Below are positions 8,151 to 16,887 of a stretch of DNA of 64,000 bases, in pieces (position 1 is the stretch's first letter; every line of letters starts with the position of its first letter). A program made the position numbers and the translations under genes. The notes beneath the pieces were generated by a model. It was given only the letters and a program-made list of their open reading frames with translations. It had not been told where the DNA came from and did not search any database. Source of the DNA: Hyphococcus formosus (lineage in GTDB: Bacteria > Pseudomonadota > Alphaproteobacteria > Caulobacterales > Parvularculaceae); contig NZ_CP157210.1 in the NCBI RefSeq assembly GCF_046736345.1, forward strand, positions 868,001 through 932,000, given 5' to 3'.

Positions 8151-9701
8151 TTACTCGCCCGCGCGGGAGCGAAGGCGCAAGGCATCATCAATCACATGAA
8201 AGATGTAATTCTGTTCAACCACGCCGCCGAACAGGTATGCACCGGGCCCTGACGCATAAATCGTTACGTCCTGACCGCCATGGGTTTCGCTATAGCTAGG
8301 GACAAGCGCCTGTTGCTGGAAATCTTTATGGGCGATTTCATCATGATCCAATGCCGGGCGGCCATCGGAAAGGTCGACGTTTTTATTGAAGACGGCGCCG
8401 GGGCCATTTGCGTAACCAAGCGTAGTATATGGCTTTCCGTCGAGCGCTTTCATCGGTTCGAGTTCACCATCATCATCCGGCATTGCCGCAAAGCCAAGAA
8501 TATCATTTCCTTTAGCCGGATAGCCGGCAAAGCTGATCGTATGGCCGTGATCGGCGGTCGCAATGACGAGCGTGTCAGCTTGATCGGTCATAGCGCGCGC
8601 AGCGGCGATGGCTTGGGCAAATTCTTGCGTATCCGCCAATGCACGCGCAGCATTGCCGCCATGATGGGCATGATCGACGCGGCCAGCTTCGATTACCAGA
8701 ACGTACCCGTTTTCGTTGCGAGAGAGGATTTCAATGGCCTTTTTGGTCATTGCCTCTAATGACGGCTCACCATCGCTGTCGTCGGGACGGTCGAGTTCAT
8801 ATTTCATATGAGAACGCTCAAACAGACCAAGAATTTTCGGATCGGTAGACGGATCAATCCGGTTAAATTGTTCTTCGTTCCAGATGAAAATATGCGAATT
8901 TGATTTGGTCATCCATTCGGCAGCGAGATTGCGGCCGTCTTTCCGCGCGCCGGATTTATCCTGATCTTCCGGATCGGCGAAATCTTCCGGTAAAAAGTTT
9001 GAGCGACCGCCACCGAGCGCGAGGTCAACACCATCGCCATATTCGAAATCGATCAATTGGCTCGCAATATCGCGGCAGCCGATTTCATAGGCACCATCAG
9101 GGAGTTGGGTGTCGTTCTCCCAGTCGCGGTCGGCTGCGTGTGCATAGGTGGCCGCCGGTGTGGCGTGGGTGAGGCGCGCCGTCGAAACAACGCCCGTCGC
9201 CATGCCGGCGCGTTCGGCGAGTTCAACGATAGTTGGCGCGTGAGCCTCAAGGCTTGATGCGCAATCGCTTCGTTCGGCGGTATTATCGAGCGAGATGATA
9301 CCGGCCTTGGTTTTGTAGCCGGTCGCCATCGCTGTCATTGTCCCCGCAGAATCAGGCGTCTGCATATCCGTATTATAGGTTTTTGACATGGCGAGATAAG
9401 GGAAGCGTTCAAACGACAGAAGGTTTTCTTCGCCATCCTCGCCGCGCGATTGGCCATCATAGATGCGCGCTGCCGCGACGGTCGTCGGGTCCATGCCGTC
9501 AGCCACGAATAAAATGACGTTCTTTGCCTTGCTTTTGTTCGCTTTGATCGCCTTGCGCTCGGCCAGTGTGGTTTGCGCGCCGTCATACCAATAATCGCCG
9601 GTTTTTGCCGCAGCTTGTTGGCCGGATTTCGTCAGCGCAGCCGTTTGCGCGCAGGCACCCAAGCTAGCAGAGCATAAAAGAAGAGCGGCATATTTGAGCA
9701 T
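8151..9701 (-). CDS. Alkaline phosphatase (PhoA family lipoprotein)
   Basis: This 516-residue phosphomonoesterase probably acts in the periplasm or on the outer membrane to release phosphate. It has a lipoprotein signal with lipobox SLGAC (Cys17). D69 in LFVADGMD is a metal ligand. The nucleophile is S118 in PDSAGTMTAMATG. VIEAGRVDHAHHGGNA and IATADHGHT carry the zinc and magnesium ligands, and the C-terminal ETHGGQDVTIYASGPGA supplies the last histidine. The start has AAGGA upstream. It is convergent with ilvE and shares its terminator. No PHO box could be assigned in the 135-base gap upstream. Confidence 0.93.
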   Translation of the reverse strand: MLKYAALLLCSASLGACAQTAALTKSGQQAAAKTGDYWYDGAQTTLAERKAIKANKSKAKNVILFVADGMDPTTVAAARIYDGQSRGEDGEENLLSFERFPYLAMSKTYNTDMQTPDSAGTMTAMATGYKTKAGIISLDNTAERSDCASSLEAHAPTIVELAERAGMATGVVSTARLTHATPAATYAHAADRDWENDTQLPDGAYEIGCRDIASQLIDFEYGDGVDLALGGGRSNFLPEDFADPEDQDKSGARKDGRNLAAEWMTKSNSHIFIWNEEQFNRIDPSTDPKILGLFERSHMKYELDRPDDSDGEPSLEAMTKKAIEILSRNENGYVLVIEAGRVDHAHHGGNAARALADTQEFAQAIAAARAMTDQADTLVIATADHGHTISFAGYPAKGNDILGFAAMPDDDGELEPMKALDGKPYTTLGYANGPGAVFNKNVDLSDGRPALDHDEIAHKDFQQQALVPSYSETHGGQDVTIYASGPGAYLFGGVVEQNYIFHVIDDALRLRSRAGE

Positions 9702-9836
9702 TATATCGGTTCCTTACGGCTGTAATTTGGCTGCTTTATTATTTGGTTTCCGAGCATAAAACCATGACAATATCATGATAAATATCTTCGCTGCGCCGAA
9801 GCAATAAATAAGACCAAATATAAGGGGAACGCGATT

Positions 9837-11990
9837 ATGGGCGGTTGGATAAGATGGGGCGGTGCCGTTTTCTTTGCGGTGCTTGTTGCGGTTTTTGCTT
9901 ATCTCAAAACACCTGTCCCACCCGCTTTTGACAAAAAGGCGGCGATTGACGCTGCCGCTGCGTTTGATGCCCGAATCATCCGCGACGGATTTGGCGTTCC
10001 GCATATATATGGAGATCGCGACGCCGATGTCGCCTTCGGCCTTGCTTACGCCCACGCAGAGGATGATTGGGCCACCATCGAAGATGTCATCTTTTTCTCG
10101 CGCGGTACGCTCGCGCAGCGCAAAGGAAAATCCGCAGCAATTCCGGACTATCTGATCGCCGCGCTTGGCATCAAAGCGTCGATCGACGAGAAATATGAGA
10201 CAGACCTGTCGCCGGAAGCCCGGGCTATCGCCGAAGCCTATGCGGCGGGGATCAATTTTTACTGCGCCGAAGAAAAACGCCGATGCGCGCGCGGGGCTGC
10301 GCCGGTCACCGGCAAGGATATCGTCGCCGGGTTCACTTCACGGACACCGTTTTTCTATGGGCTCGATCAGCAACTTACGGAAATATTCGAAGGCGATGTC
10401 GAGCTTGCCGAAACCGCGAAACAAACCCGTGAAGCTTTTTTGCGGGTGCCGCGCGGCTATGAAACCGGCTCGAATGCGATGGCTGTTGCGCCGTCCCGTT
10501 CTGCGGATGGGCATACGCGCCTGATGGTCAATTCCCATCAGCCGTTTGAAGGACCAGTGGCGTGGTACGAAGCGCGCGTCAAATCGGGCGAGGGCTGGGA
10601 CATGATCGGCGGGCTATTTCCCGGTGCGCCGTTGATATTGCATGGCGCAGGGCCGGATTTAGGCTGGGCCTTCACGGTGAATAAGCCGGACTTGGTCGAT
10701 GTTTATGCGCTTGAGGTCGATAACGCCAAAAACCCTAAGCGCTATAAATTCGATGGCGGATGGCGCGATCTTGAAATTCGCAAGGTGAAATTCCGGGTCA
10801 AATTATTCGGCCCGCTCAGCCTGCCTGTTACGCGAAAAGCCATAAAATCCGTTCACGGACCAGTATTCGTAACGGACAATGGCGTATTTGCGGTTTCTTA
10901 TGCGGGCGAGGGGGATATCAGAACCCTGGAGCAATGGTACCGCATGAACCGCGCAAGCGATTACACCGAATGGCGCGATGCTTTGTCGATGCTTGCGATC
11001 CCGAGTTTCAACGTCGTCTACGCCGATGGTGACGGGATTATCGCCTATTATTACAATGCGGCCCTGCCGGTGCGCGCGGCGGATATTGATTGGTCACAAG
11101 CGCAACCGGGATCTGACCCGGCGCTTTTATGGCGCGGAACCCGTACGCTCAACGAAGTCCCGCAGGTTGTCATGCCCCGGTCGGGCTATGTGGTGAATGC
11201 CAATCATCCGCCCTTTGCCGCATCAGGCAGAGAGGATAACCCCAAGATCGAAGACTTTCCGCCCCATTACGGCATTGACGGACGCACGACCAATCGCGGC
11301 CTTCGTATCCAGGCGCTTTATGGCACGGATAAATCAATCACTGCCGAAGAGTTTGTCCGCTATAAATTTGATAATCGCTATGCGGAGGGATCGCGCCTGA
11401 TTGCGATGGTCAACGAGATCCTCGAACGCGCCGATGAAACCGAATTCGCCGATGAGGTCGCGCTTCTTCGGGGTTGGGATGGTGCGGTTACGCCCGATAG
11501 CCGCGCCGCGCCATTGGCGGTGTTAACAGCGCAAAAGGCGCGCGGAGATTTGCTGAATGATGTTAACATCAAAGAGCCGGATTACGTTGAGGCATTGCGC
11601 AAAACATCAGCAGAGCTGCGCGCGGCCTATGGCCGGGTAGACCCGACTTGGGGCGAGGTTGTTCGGCTGTCGCGCGGTGATCAATCATTGGTGGTTGCGG
11701 GCGGGCCGGATACGCTGCGCGCGATCTATCCGCAAGGAGATTTGAGCGAAGGTCCGCTCAAGGCCGTGGCTGGCGATAGTTATATTCTTTATGCGGATTG
11801 GTCGGGGCCGGGGAATGTAGACATTCGCACGATTCATCAGTTTGGCACGGCGACGCTTGATGAAACCTCGCCGCATTATGCGGATCAGGCCCCAATATTC
11901 GCCGAAGAGCGCTGGAAAACCCCGCCAATGGCGCTGGAGGATTTATTGACCGAGGCGACAGCGGACTACCGCCCCGGACAGACCCGTTAG
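9837..11990 (+). CDS. Penicillin acylase family protein (Ntn hydrolase)
   Basis: This 717-residue protein belongs to the penicillin G acylase/acyl-homoserine lactone acylase superfamily, autoprocessed enzymes of the cell envelope that cleave amide bonds. An N-terminal membrane segment (about 5-22) acts as signal or anchor. The alpha region contains RDGFGVPHIYG, and the predicted autocleavage point is G211-S212 in ETGSNAMAVAPSRS, which makes S212 the N-terminal nucleophile of the beta chain. NSHQPF and the later MPRSGYVVNANHPP match family blocks. Whether the substrate is a penicillin, a quorum-sensing lactone or another acyl amide cannot be told from sequence. AAGGGGAACG precedes the start. 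Its stop codon overlaps that of the convergent dehalogenase gene. Confidence 0.88.
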   Translation: MGGWIRWGGAVFFAVLVAVFAYLKTPVPPAFDKKAAIDAAAAFDARIIRDGFGVPHIYGDRDADVAFGLAYAHAEDDWATIEDVIFFSRGTLAQRKGKSAAIPDYLIAALGIKASIDEKYETDLSPEARAIAEAYAAGINFYCAEEKRRCARGAAPVTGKDIVAGFTSRTPFFYGLDQQLTEIFEGDVELAETAKQTREAFLRVPRGYETGSNAMAVAPSRSADGHTRLMVNSHQPFEGPVAWYEARVKSGEGWDMIGGLFPGAPLILHGAGPDLGWAFTVNKPDLVDVYALEVDNAKNPKRYKFDGGWRDLEIRKVKFRVKLFGPLSLPVTRKAIKSVHGPVFVTDNGVFAVSYAGEGDIRTLEQWYRMNRASDYTEWRDALSMLAIPSFNVVYADGDGIIAYYYNAALPVRAADIDWSQAQPGSDPALLWRGTRTLNEVPQVVMPRSGYVVNANHPPFAASGREDNPKIEDFPPHYGIDGRTTNRGLRIQALYGTDKSITAEEFVRYKFDNRYAEGSRLIAMVNEILERADETEFADEVALLRGWDGAVTPDSRAAPLAVLTAQKARGDLLNDVNIKEPDYVEALRKTSAELRAAYGRVDPTWGEVVRLSRGDQSLVVAGGPDTLRAIYPQGDLSEGPLKAVAGDSYILYADWSGPGNVDIRTIHQFGTATLDETSPHYADQAPIFAEERWKTPPMALEDLLTEATADYRPGQTR

Positions 11991-12916
11991 GCGATGCCAA
12001 ATTTCTCTAGCGCGGCTTTGGCGATAGGTTCGCCCCATTCCTGCACGAAATGACCGGCGTCATCGACCTTCATTGGCTCGGGGCAGTTTTTAATGATCGA
12101 ATGCAGGAACGCCATGGCAGGCGGGCCGAGAACCGGGTCCTGCATGCCGATTGCCATGAAGCTATCGCCCGACCATTCCTCGGACCAGAACGTCCGCGCC
12201 TTGCGAGAGGTCTCAACCCCTTCGCGGGAAAGTTCGGTCAGATCATCATCAGGGCCTTCTTTCAGCATCACAAGTTCGGGGAAACGCCGTACACCCCCTT
12301 TATAGGATTTATCCGGGAAGGGCGCGTTATAGGCGTGAACCTCAGCGTCGGTCAGAATCGGCGTTGCCCGCTTCATCAAACCGCCGACATCAAGATCGGG
12401 GTTCGCGCGATTATAGGCCCGCCACGCCGCAAAACCTTCGCCCGCATTTTCACCGGTGGGCAGGCCGGTATTCATCACCAAAAGCCGGGAATAGCGATCG
12501 GGCGCTTCCATCGGCAGGGTCAGGCCCAAAACGCCGCCCCAATCCTGCACCACCAGACAGACATTTTTGAGGTCCATCCGCTCGACAAATTCAAGCAGCG
12601 AATTGCGATGGAAATGAAAGCGGTAAACATCGTCATCGACCGGCTTGTCGGACCGGCCAAAGCCAAACATATCGACCGCCACGGCGCGATGCCCCGCACC
12701 GGTAAAGACGGGAATCATCTTGCGGAACAGATAGGCCCATGACGGTTCGCCATGGATGCACAGAAACGTCACCTCGGCGTCTATGGGCCCTTCATCCACA
12801 TAATGCATGCGCAACCCCTCATATCCTTTGAGGTCGTCGATGTAATGCGGCGCATAAGGCCAGGCATCGAGATTATGAAATCGCTCATCTGGAGTTCTTA
12901 ATGCCTTGATTGCCAT
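11987..12916 (-). CDS. Haloalkane dehalogenase, subfamily I type
   Basis: This 309-residue alpha/beta hydrolase is predicted to hydrolyse carbon-halogen bonds to alcohol and halide in the cytoplasm. The nucleophile is D125 in VVQDWGG, followed by halide-binding W126. HGEPSW (55-60) forms the oxyanion region. A second likely halide-binding tryptophan is W165 in GFAAWRAYN. D260 in AIGMQDPVLGP and H289 in DAGHFVQEWG complete the triad. The Asp-His-Asp arrangement and length follow Xanthobacter DhlA (310 residues). The ATG at 12916 has GGAAGGA upstream and gives the DhlA-like length; an in-frame extension to 13030 is not supported. Real substrates are unknown. Confidence 0.88.
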   Translation of the reverse strand: MAIKALRTPDERFHNLDAWPYAPHYIDDLKGYEGLRMHYVDEGPIDAEVTFLCIHGEPSWAYLFRKMIPVFTGAGHRAVAVDMFGFGRSDKPVDDDVYRFHFHRNSLLEFVERMDLKNVCLVVQDWGGVLGLTLPMEAPDRYSRLLVMNTGLPTGENAGEGFAAWRAYNRANPDLDVGGLMKRATPILTDAEVHAYNAPFPDKSYKGGVRRFPELVMLKEGPDDDLTELSREGVETSRKARTFWSEEWSGDSFMAIGMQDPVLGPPAMAFLHSIIKNCPEPMKVDDAGHFVQEWGEPIAKAALEKFGIA

Positions 12917-13030
12917 ATAAATTCCTTCCGGTTGTAATCTGGTCGGCTCTGGTCTTAATAGTCCCGCAAATGGCCCTGAGACCCAAGGCTCAAATGCAGC
13001 TAGAGCGATAACAAAAAGGCGATGTGACAA

Positions 13031-14446
13031 ATGGCAGAAGTAAATTGTGATCTCGTGGTGATCGGATCAGGCCCCGGCGGCTATGTGGCGGCGATCCGCG
13101 CAAGCCAGCTCGGCATGAAAACCGCGATTGTAGAGCGCGATGCGCTGGGCGGTGTCTGCCTGAACTGGGGCTGTATCCCGACCAAGGCGCTGCTGCGCTC
13201 TGCCGAGGTCTATACCAATATGAAACACGCCGAGAATTATGGCCTTAAGGTCGAGGGCCTCAGCTTTGACCTTGATGCGGTCGTCAAGCGCTCGCGCGGG
13301 GTCTCCGCCCAGATGGAAAAGGGCGTTGGCTACCTCATGAAGAAAAACAAGGTCGAGGTCATCAACGGCACGGCCCGTCTGGAAAAGGGCGCGAACGCCC
13401 CAACGGTCAAGGTCAAAACCAAAGACGGCGAGACCACGGTCAAAGCCAAGCATGTGATTCTCGCGACCGGTGCGCGCGCGCGGACTATTCCGCAGGCCGG
13501 ATTGGAGCCGGACGGCAAATTCATCTGGACCGCGAAAGAAGCGATGGTCCCCGATGTGATGCCAAAGAAACTCCTCGTGATTGGCTCCGGTGCCATCGGG
13601 ATCGAGTTTGCGAGCTTTTATAACGCCCTTGGCGCGGAAACCACGGTCGTTGAAATGGTAGACCGGATCTTGCCTGCCGAGGACCCGGAGATTTCCAAAT
13701 TCGCTGAAAAGCAATTCAAGAAACAGGGGATGAAGATCCTCACCAGCGCGTCGGTTGAAAAGCTCGACAAAGGCAAAGACAGCGTCAAAGCCACGATCAA
13801 GCTAAAAGACGGCAAGACCGAAACCGTAGAGGCGGACCGGGTTGTCCTCGCCATCGGGATTACGGGCAATACGGAGAATATCGGGCTGGAGAGCCTGGGT
13901 GTCAAAATCGATCGCGGTCATGTGGTCGTCAATGAATGGCTGGAGACCGGCGTTAAGGGGCTTTACGCGATTGGTGATCTCGTGGGCGCGCCGTGGCTTG
14001 CGCACAAAGCCTCCCACGAGGCAATCATCTGTGTCGAGAAGATCGCGGGCGAGAAAGACGTTCACCCGCTCAACACGAGCCTTATTCCCGGCTGTACCTA
14101 TTCGAACCCGCAAATCGCGTCTGTGGGCCTCACGGAAGCGAAAGCAAAAGAGCAGGGGATCAAAGTCAAAGTCGGGCGCTTCCCGTTTAACGGAAACGGC
14201 AAGGCCGTGGCCCTCGGCGAGCCGGAAGGCATGGTCAAAACCGTGTTTGATGCAAAAACCGGCGAGCTATTGGGCGCGCATATGATCGGGGCGGAAGTCA
14301 CCGAACTTATTCAGGGCTATGGCCTCGCGCGGTCAATGGAAGCGGTCGAACAAGATCTCATGCACGCGATCTTCCCGCATCCGACCCTTTCGGAAATGAT
14401 GCACGAATCCGTGCTCGACGCCTATGGCAAAGTGATCCATATCTAA
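13031..14446 (+). CDS. lpdA: Dihydrolipoyl dehydrogenase
   Basis: This 471-residue FAD-dependent E3 component reoxidises dihydrolipoamide for the 2-oxoacid dehydrogenase complexes. The N-terminal dinucleotide-binding GSGPGGYVAA is followed by the redox-active disulfide C43/C48 in GGVCLNWGCIPTK. A second nucleotide-binding GSGAIGIEFASF handles NAD. The active-site base is H450 with E455 in FPHPTLSE. An internal E2-like lipoyl domain, present in some alphaproteobacterial E3 proteins, is absent. The protein ends right before the convergent SNase-like nuclease gene. A diverged copy of this 3' junction is found again at 15095-15153. Confidence 0.96.
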   Translation: MAEVNCDLVVIGSGPGGYVAAIRASQLGMKTAIVERDALGGVCLNWGCIPTKALLRSAEVYTNMKHAENYGLKVEGLSFDLDAVVKRSRGVSAQMEKGVGYLMKKNKVEVINGTARLEKGANAPTVKVKTKDGETTVKAKHVILATGARARTIPQAGLEPDGKFIWTAKEAMVPDVMPKKLLVIGSGAIGIEFASFYNALGAETTVVEMVDRILPAEDPEISKFAEKQFKKQGMKILTSASVEKLDKGKDSVKATIKLKDGKTETVEADRVVLAIGITGNTENIGLESLGVKIDRGHVVVNEWLETGVKGLYAIGDLVGAPWLAHKASHEAIICVEKIAGEKDVHPLNTSLIPGCTYSNPQIASVGLTEAKAKEQGIKVKVGRFPFNGNGKAVALGEPEGMVKTVFDAKTGELLGAHMIGAEVTELIQGYGLARSMEAVEQDLMHAIFPHPTLSEMMHESVLDAYGKVIHI

Positions 14447-14447
14447 T

Positions 14448-14894
14448 TCACTTGGTATCGCGCGCGAATATTGACCGGGCGGCGTAATACCCGCCCGAGA
14501 AATAGGTGTATTCGCGCGCTTTGCCGCTTTTGATCATGAGCGCGGTGACATCGCTTCCGTCGCTGCGGAAACACTGGCCGACAATCCGTCCGTATTTGTC
14601 AGTGTCGATCTGTTTACAGACCAATCTGCGCCCATTGACCAAACGCCGCAACTCCGCCGTGGCCGCAGGCCCCATAGCGTGATGACGTTCGGGCGCATCA
14701 AGCCCCCAAAGCCGAATACGCCGCTTAACACCGGAAAGATAAAGCGTATCGCCATCGACCACGCGTGCGACAACGCCCTCATATTGTTTGGCTGGCAAGA
14801 ATGGCTTTGCAATCCCCGATTGGGCAACGTAGATCGCGCCGAGCACCACTATCGGCCCAATAATTCCGTCCGAAAAACCGCTGCGTCGCCGCAT
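14448..14894 (-). CDS. SNase-like (thermonuclease) domain protein
   Basis: This 148-residue protein has an N-terminal membrane segment or signal (about 8-25) and a staphylococcal-nuclease-like OB fold. VVARVVDGDTLYLSG carries the calcium-binding aspartate, RIRLWGLDAPE carries the catalytic arginine region, and DKYGRIVGQCF is the later core. It would cut DNA or RNA outside the cytoplasmic membrane if active. The family E in the E-R-R triad is less clear. The ATG at 14894 is chosen because GGAGGG lies upstream. Its 3' end is one base from lpdA on the opposite strand. A degraded second copy of its C-terminus lies at 15117-15182. Confidence 0.82.
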   Translation of the reverse strand: MRRRSGFSDGIIGPIVVLGAIYVAQSGIAKPFLPAKQYEGVVARVVDGDTLYLSGVKRRIRLWGLDAPERHHAMGPAATAELRRLVNGRRLVCKQIDTDKYGRIVGQCFRSDGSDVTALMIKSGKAREYTYFSGGYYAARSIFARDTK

Positions 14895-15116
14895 GAAAAA
14901 GCCCTCCGCGAAACAGTCTTCGCCAGAGAGCCTAAGCAACTATACTTGCACTCTATTTAAGAAAGATGGTTAATCCCGGGGTGGTGTAATTGAATTTATT
15001 TTATCAACTGGTCGCTGAAGGCGGTCCTAAGCATGTGATTTTCGAACTTCCGGCTCTGTTGGAGAGGGTGCCGCAACTGTAATTGATGGTCTTTGGCAAA
15101 GTGATCCGTGCCGGAA

Positions 15117-15182
15117 TCAATTGCCATCGTGCGCGAATATTGACCGGGCAGCGCAAAACCTGTCAGCGAAGATGTTATATAC
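15117..15182 (-). pseudogene. Remnant 3' end of a second SNase-like nuclease gene
   Basis: Read on the minus strand, 21 codons plus a stop give VYNIFADRFCAARSIFAHDG followed by N. They align with the end of the intact nuclease next door, which reads EYTYFSGGYYAARSIFARDT followed by K. The reading frame and stop codon are kept, but no upstream part survives because the sequence turns AT-rich and unrelated beyond 15182. Just past its stop lies a second trace of the lpdA 3' end (GGCAAAGTGATCC, 15095-15107). I read this as the leftover of a diverged lpdA/nuclease junction, cut off when the neighbouring accessory DNA arrived. Confidence 0.6.
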
Positions 15183-15248
15183 TATATTATTTACGTATAT
15201 TGGTTTCTTTTGTGTATATGTGCAAAATATTGAAATTGTGAGTGAAAT

Positions 15249-15266
15249 ATGTAAATAGATTTACAT
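15249..15266. promoter_or_regulatory. Perfect operator-like dyad before the GHKL-HEPN gene
   Basis: The two arms ATGTAAAT and ATTTACAT are exact reverse complements separated by AG. The dyad ends 28 bases before the start codon of the GHKL-HEPN gene and is followed by its ribosome site (AAGGCGG). The position fits a repressor operator over or just after the promoter. No regulator gene lies next to it. Confidence 0.55.
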
Positions 15267-15294
15267 CATAATTATAAGCAAAGGCGGTTTACGA

Positions 15295-16887
15295 ATGTCG
15301 CAAGTGGGTCAAAAAACGGAAGTTGGCACCCTCGACGGTACCCCAGAAAAGCGTCTATTTTGGTCTATAATTAGTGATTATGATCTTAGGACCGCGATTT
15401 GCGAATTGATTGATAATTCGGTGGATCAATGGATGCCGACGAAGGATAAGGCATCTCTTAGTGTCTCAGTAAAACTGGACGACGCAAAGCAGTTCATATC
15501 TGTAATGGACAATGCAGGTGGCGTAAAAAAAAGTGAGTTGGATTTGCTTATTACTCCGGGCGGGAGCAATAATGACCCACTCAAAGAATGCATTGGCATA
15601 TTTGGGGTAGGCAGTAAACGCGCCGCTGTGGCCCTTGGCGAACGGATTGAATACAAAACTCGTTTTCGGACACAAGAAACCTATCAAATCGATGTCACAG
15701 AAGATTGGTTATCTTCGAGCGACTGGGAAATCCCAAGTTACCAGATACCGAACATACACAAAAATACTACGCTAATCGAAATAACTAAACTCCGTAAACC
15801 AATAAATTCTGAACAAATAACTGAATTGACGACACATTTACAGGAAACTTATGGGAAGTTTCTACAACACAATTTTGAACTTGAGGTAAACGGTGTTGCG
15901 CTGGATAGTTTTGAATTCGCTAACTGGTGTTTTCCTCCAGATTATCCTCCGCGGGAAATTAGTTTCAATATAGAACTTCCCGACGAGCAAAAAATTTATG
16001 TAAAAATAACGGGCGGTTTGATTTCAGATCGAGATGCAGAAACGGAAAACTATGGTGTCTATTTCTATTGTAACGATCGGCTAATTGTAAAAGAACTCAA
16101 AAGTCGCGATGTTGGGTATTACGTTCCGGGGGAGGCAGGTGTTCCGCACCCGGATGCATCTCTGTCGAGAGTTATTGTGGAGCTAAACGGACCGGCAAAA
16201 TATATGCCGTGGAATAGCAGCAAAACAAGTATAAACGTAGATCATATTGTTTTTCAGCAGGTTAGACAGAGTATCATTCAGTTGAACTCATATTACACCA
16301 GCTTGTCGAGGCGTTTAAAAAATGATTGGGACAATAGCATATATAAGTATGTCGACGGCGATATCGATAAAAAATCGGTGACTAATCCGACGAGCAAAGA
16401 ACCCGTAAATCTTCCTGAGTTACCGAAAGTTAAAAAACGCAAAGTTGAGCAATTAATTGCAAAGAACAGAAAGCAAATAAACTCTCAACCGTGGACTGTA
16501 GGGTTAGTCGAATCCATTGCATTTCTTGAAATAATAAAACGTCAAAAATTCGAAACTGGAAACCGTATTGCGCTTATAGTTTTGGACAGCAATTTTGAAA
16601 TTGCATTAAAAGAATTCATTGTGCATAGATCAGATATATTTCCGACTAATATCTATACGGAGAAAAAAATACGAGAGTTATTCAGAACAAGAAAGAAGGT
16701 AGTGAACGAAGTCGCTAAACAAATATCTTTGCCAAAAAGTTTGACTGATAAAGCGGACCATTACTACCAGATTCGAAACAAGTTGATCCATGAGAGAGCA
16801 ACTGTTGGGATCACAGATAGAGAAGTTGAGGACTATCGCAAAGTAGTAGTTAAAATACTCAAGTTATTATTTGATCTTCGATTCTAA
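15295..16887 (+). CDS. GHKL ATPase with C-terminal HEPN-like domain (candidate defence protein)
   Basis: This 530-residue protein starts with a GHKL (Hsp90/MutL/histidine-kinase type) ATP-binding domain. The N-box is AICELIDNSVDQW (E37, N41), the D-x-G box is MDNAGG (71-76) and the lid glycine loop is GIFGVGSKRAA (101-111). A transducer-like middle region follows, with VYFYCNDRLIV and MPWNSSKTSIN reminiscent of MORC/MutL proteins. The last 140 or so residues look like a HEPN domain: a long helix with ALIVLDSNFEIALKEFI, then RNKLIHE, an Rx4-6H-type motif (R494, H499) of HEPN ribonucleases. Codon use is AT-rich, unlike its neighbours, which suggests transfer. I do not recognise a named system. 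An ATP-gated RNase in phage defence is inference. Confidence 0.8.
   Translation: MSQVGQKTEVGTLDGTPEKRLFWSIISDYDLRTAICELIDNSVDQWMPTKDKASLSVSVKLDDAKQFISVMDNAGGVKKSELDLLITPGGSNNDPLKECIGIFGVGSKRAAVALGERIEYKTRFRTQETYQIDVTEDWLSSSDWEIPSYQIPNIHKNTTLIEITKLRKPINSEQITELTTHLQETYGKFLQHNFELEVNGVALDSFEFANWCFPPDYPPREISFNIELPDEQKIYVKITGGLISDRDAETENYGVYFYCNDRLIVKELKSRDVGYYVPGEAGVPHPDASLSRVIVELNGPAKYMPWNSSKTSINVDHIVFQQVRQSIIQLNSYYTSLSRRLKNDWDNSIYKYVDGDIDKKSVTNPTSKEPVNLPELPKVKKRKVEQLIAKNRKQINSQPWTVGLVESIAFLEIIKRQKFETGNRIALIVLDSNFEIALKEFIVHRSDIFPTNIYTEKKIRELFRTRKKVVNEVAKQISLPKSLTDKADHYYQIRNKLIHERATVGITDREVEDYRKVVVKILKLLFDLRF

Larger units (their letters stand above)
14940..15294. other. Intergenic accessory boundary with duplicated junction sequence
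   Basis: This stretch separates the core genes from the AT-rich GHKL-HEPN gene. Bases 15095-15153 repeat the lpdA/nuclease 3' junction at 14426-14484: GGCAAAGTGATCC is identical in both, a second block matches 25 of 27 bases, and the spacing is the same. From about 15175 on, composition becomes strongly AT-rich. A perfect dyad at 15249-15266 precedes the gene. No full coding sequence was found. Confidence 0.75.

Noticed and set aside
12050..12742. 230-codon plus-strand frame opposite the haloalkane dehalogenase
   Set aside because: The dehalogenase has a complete catalytic set on the minus strand; the opposite frame is a shadow.
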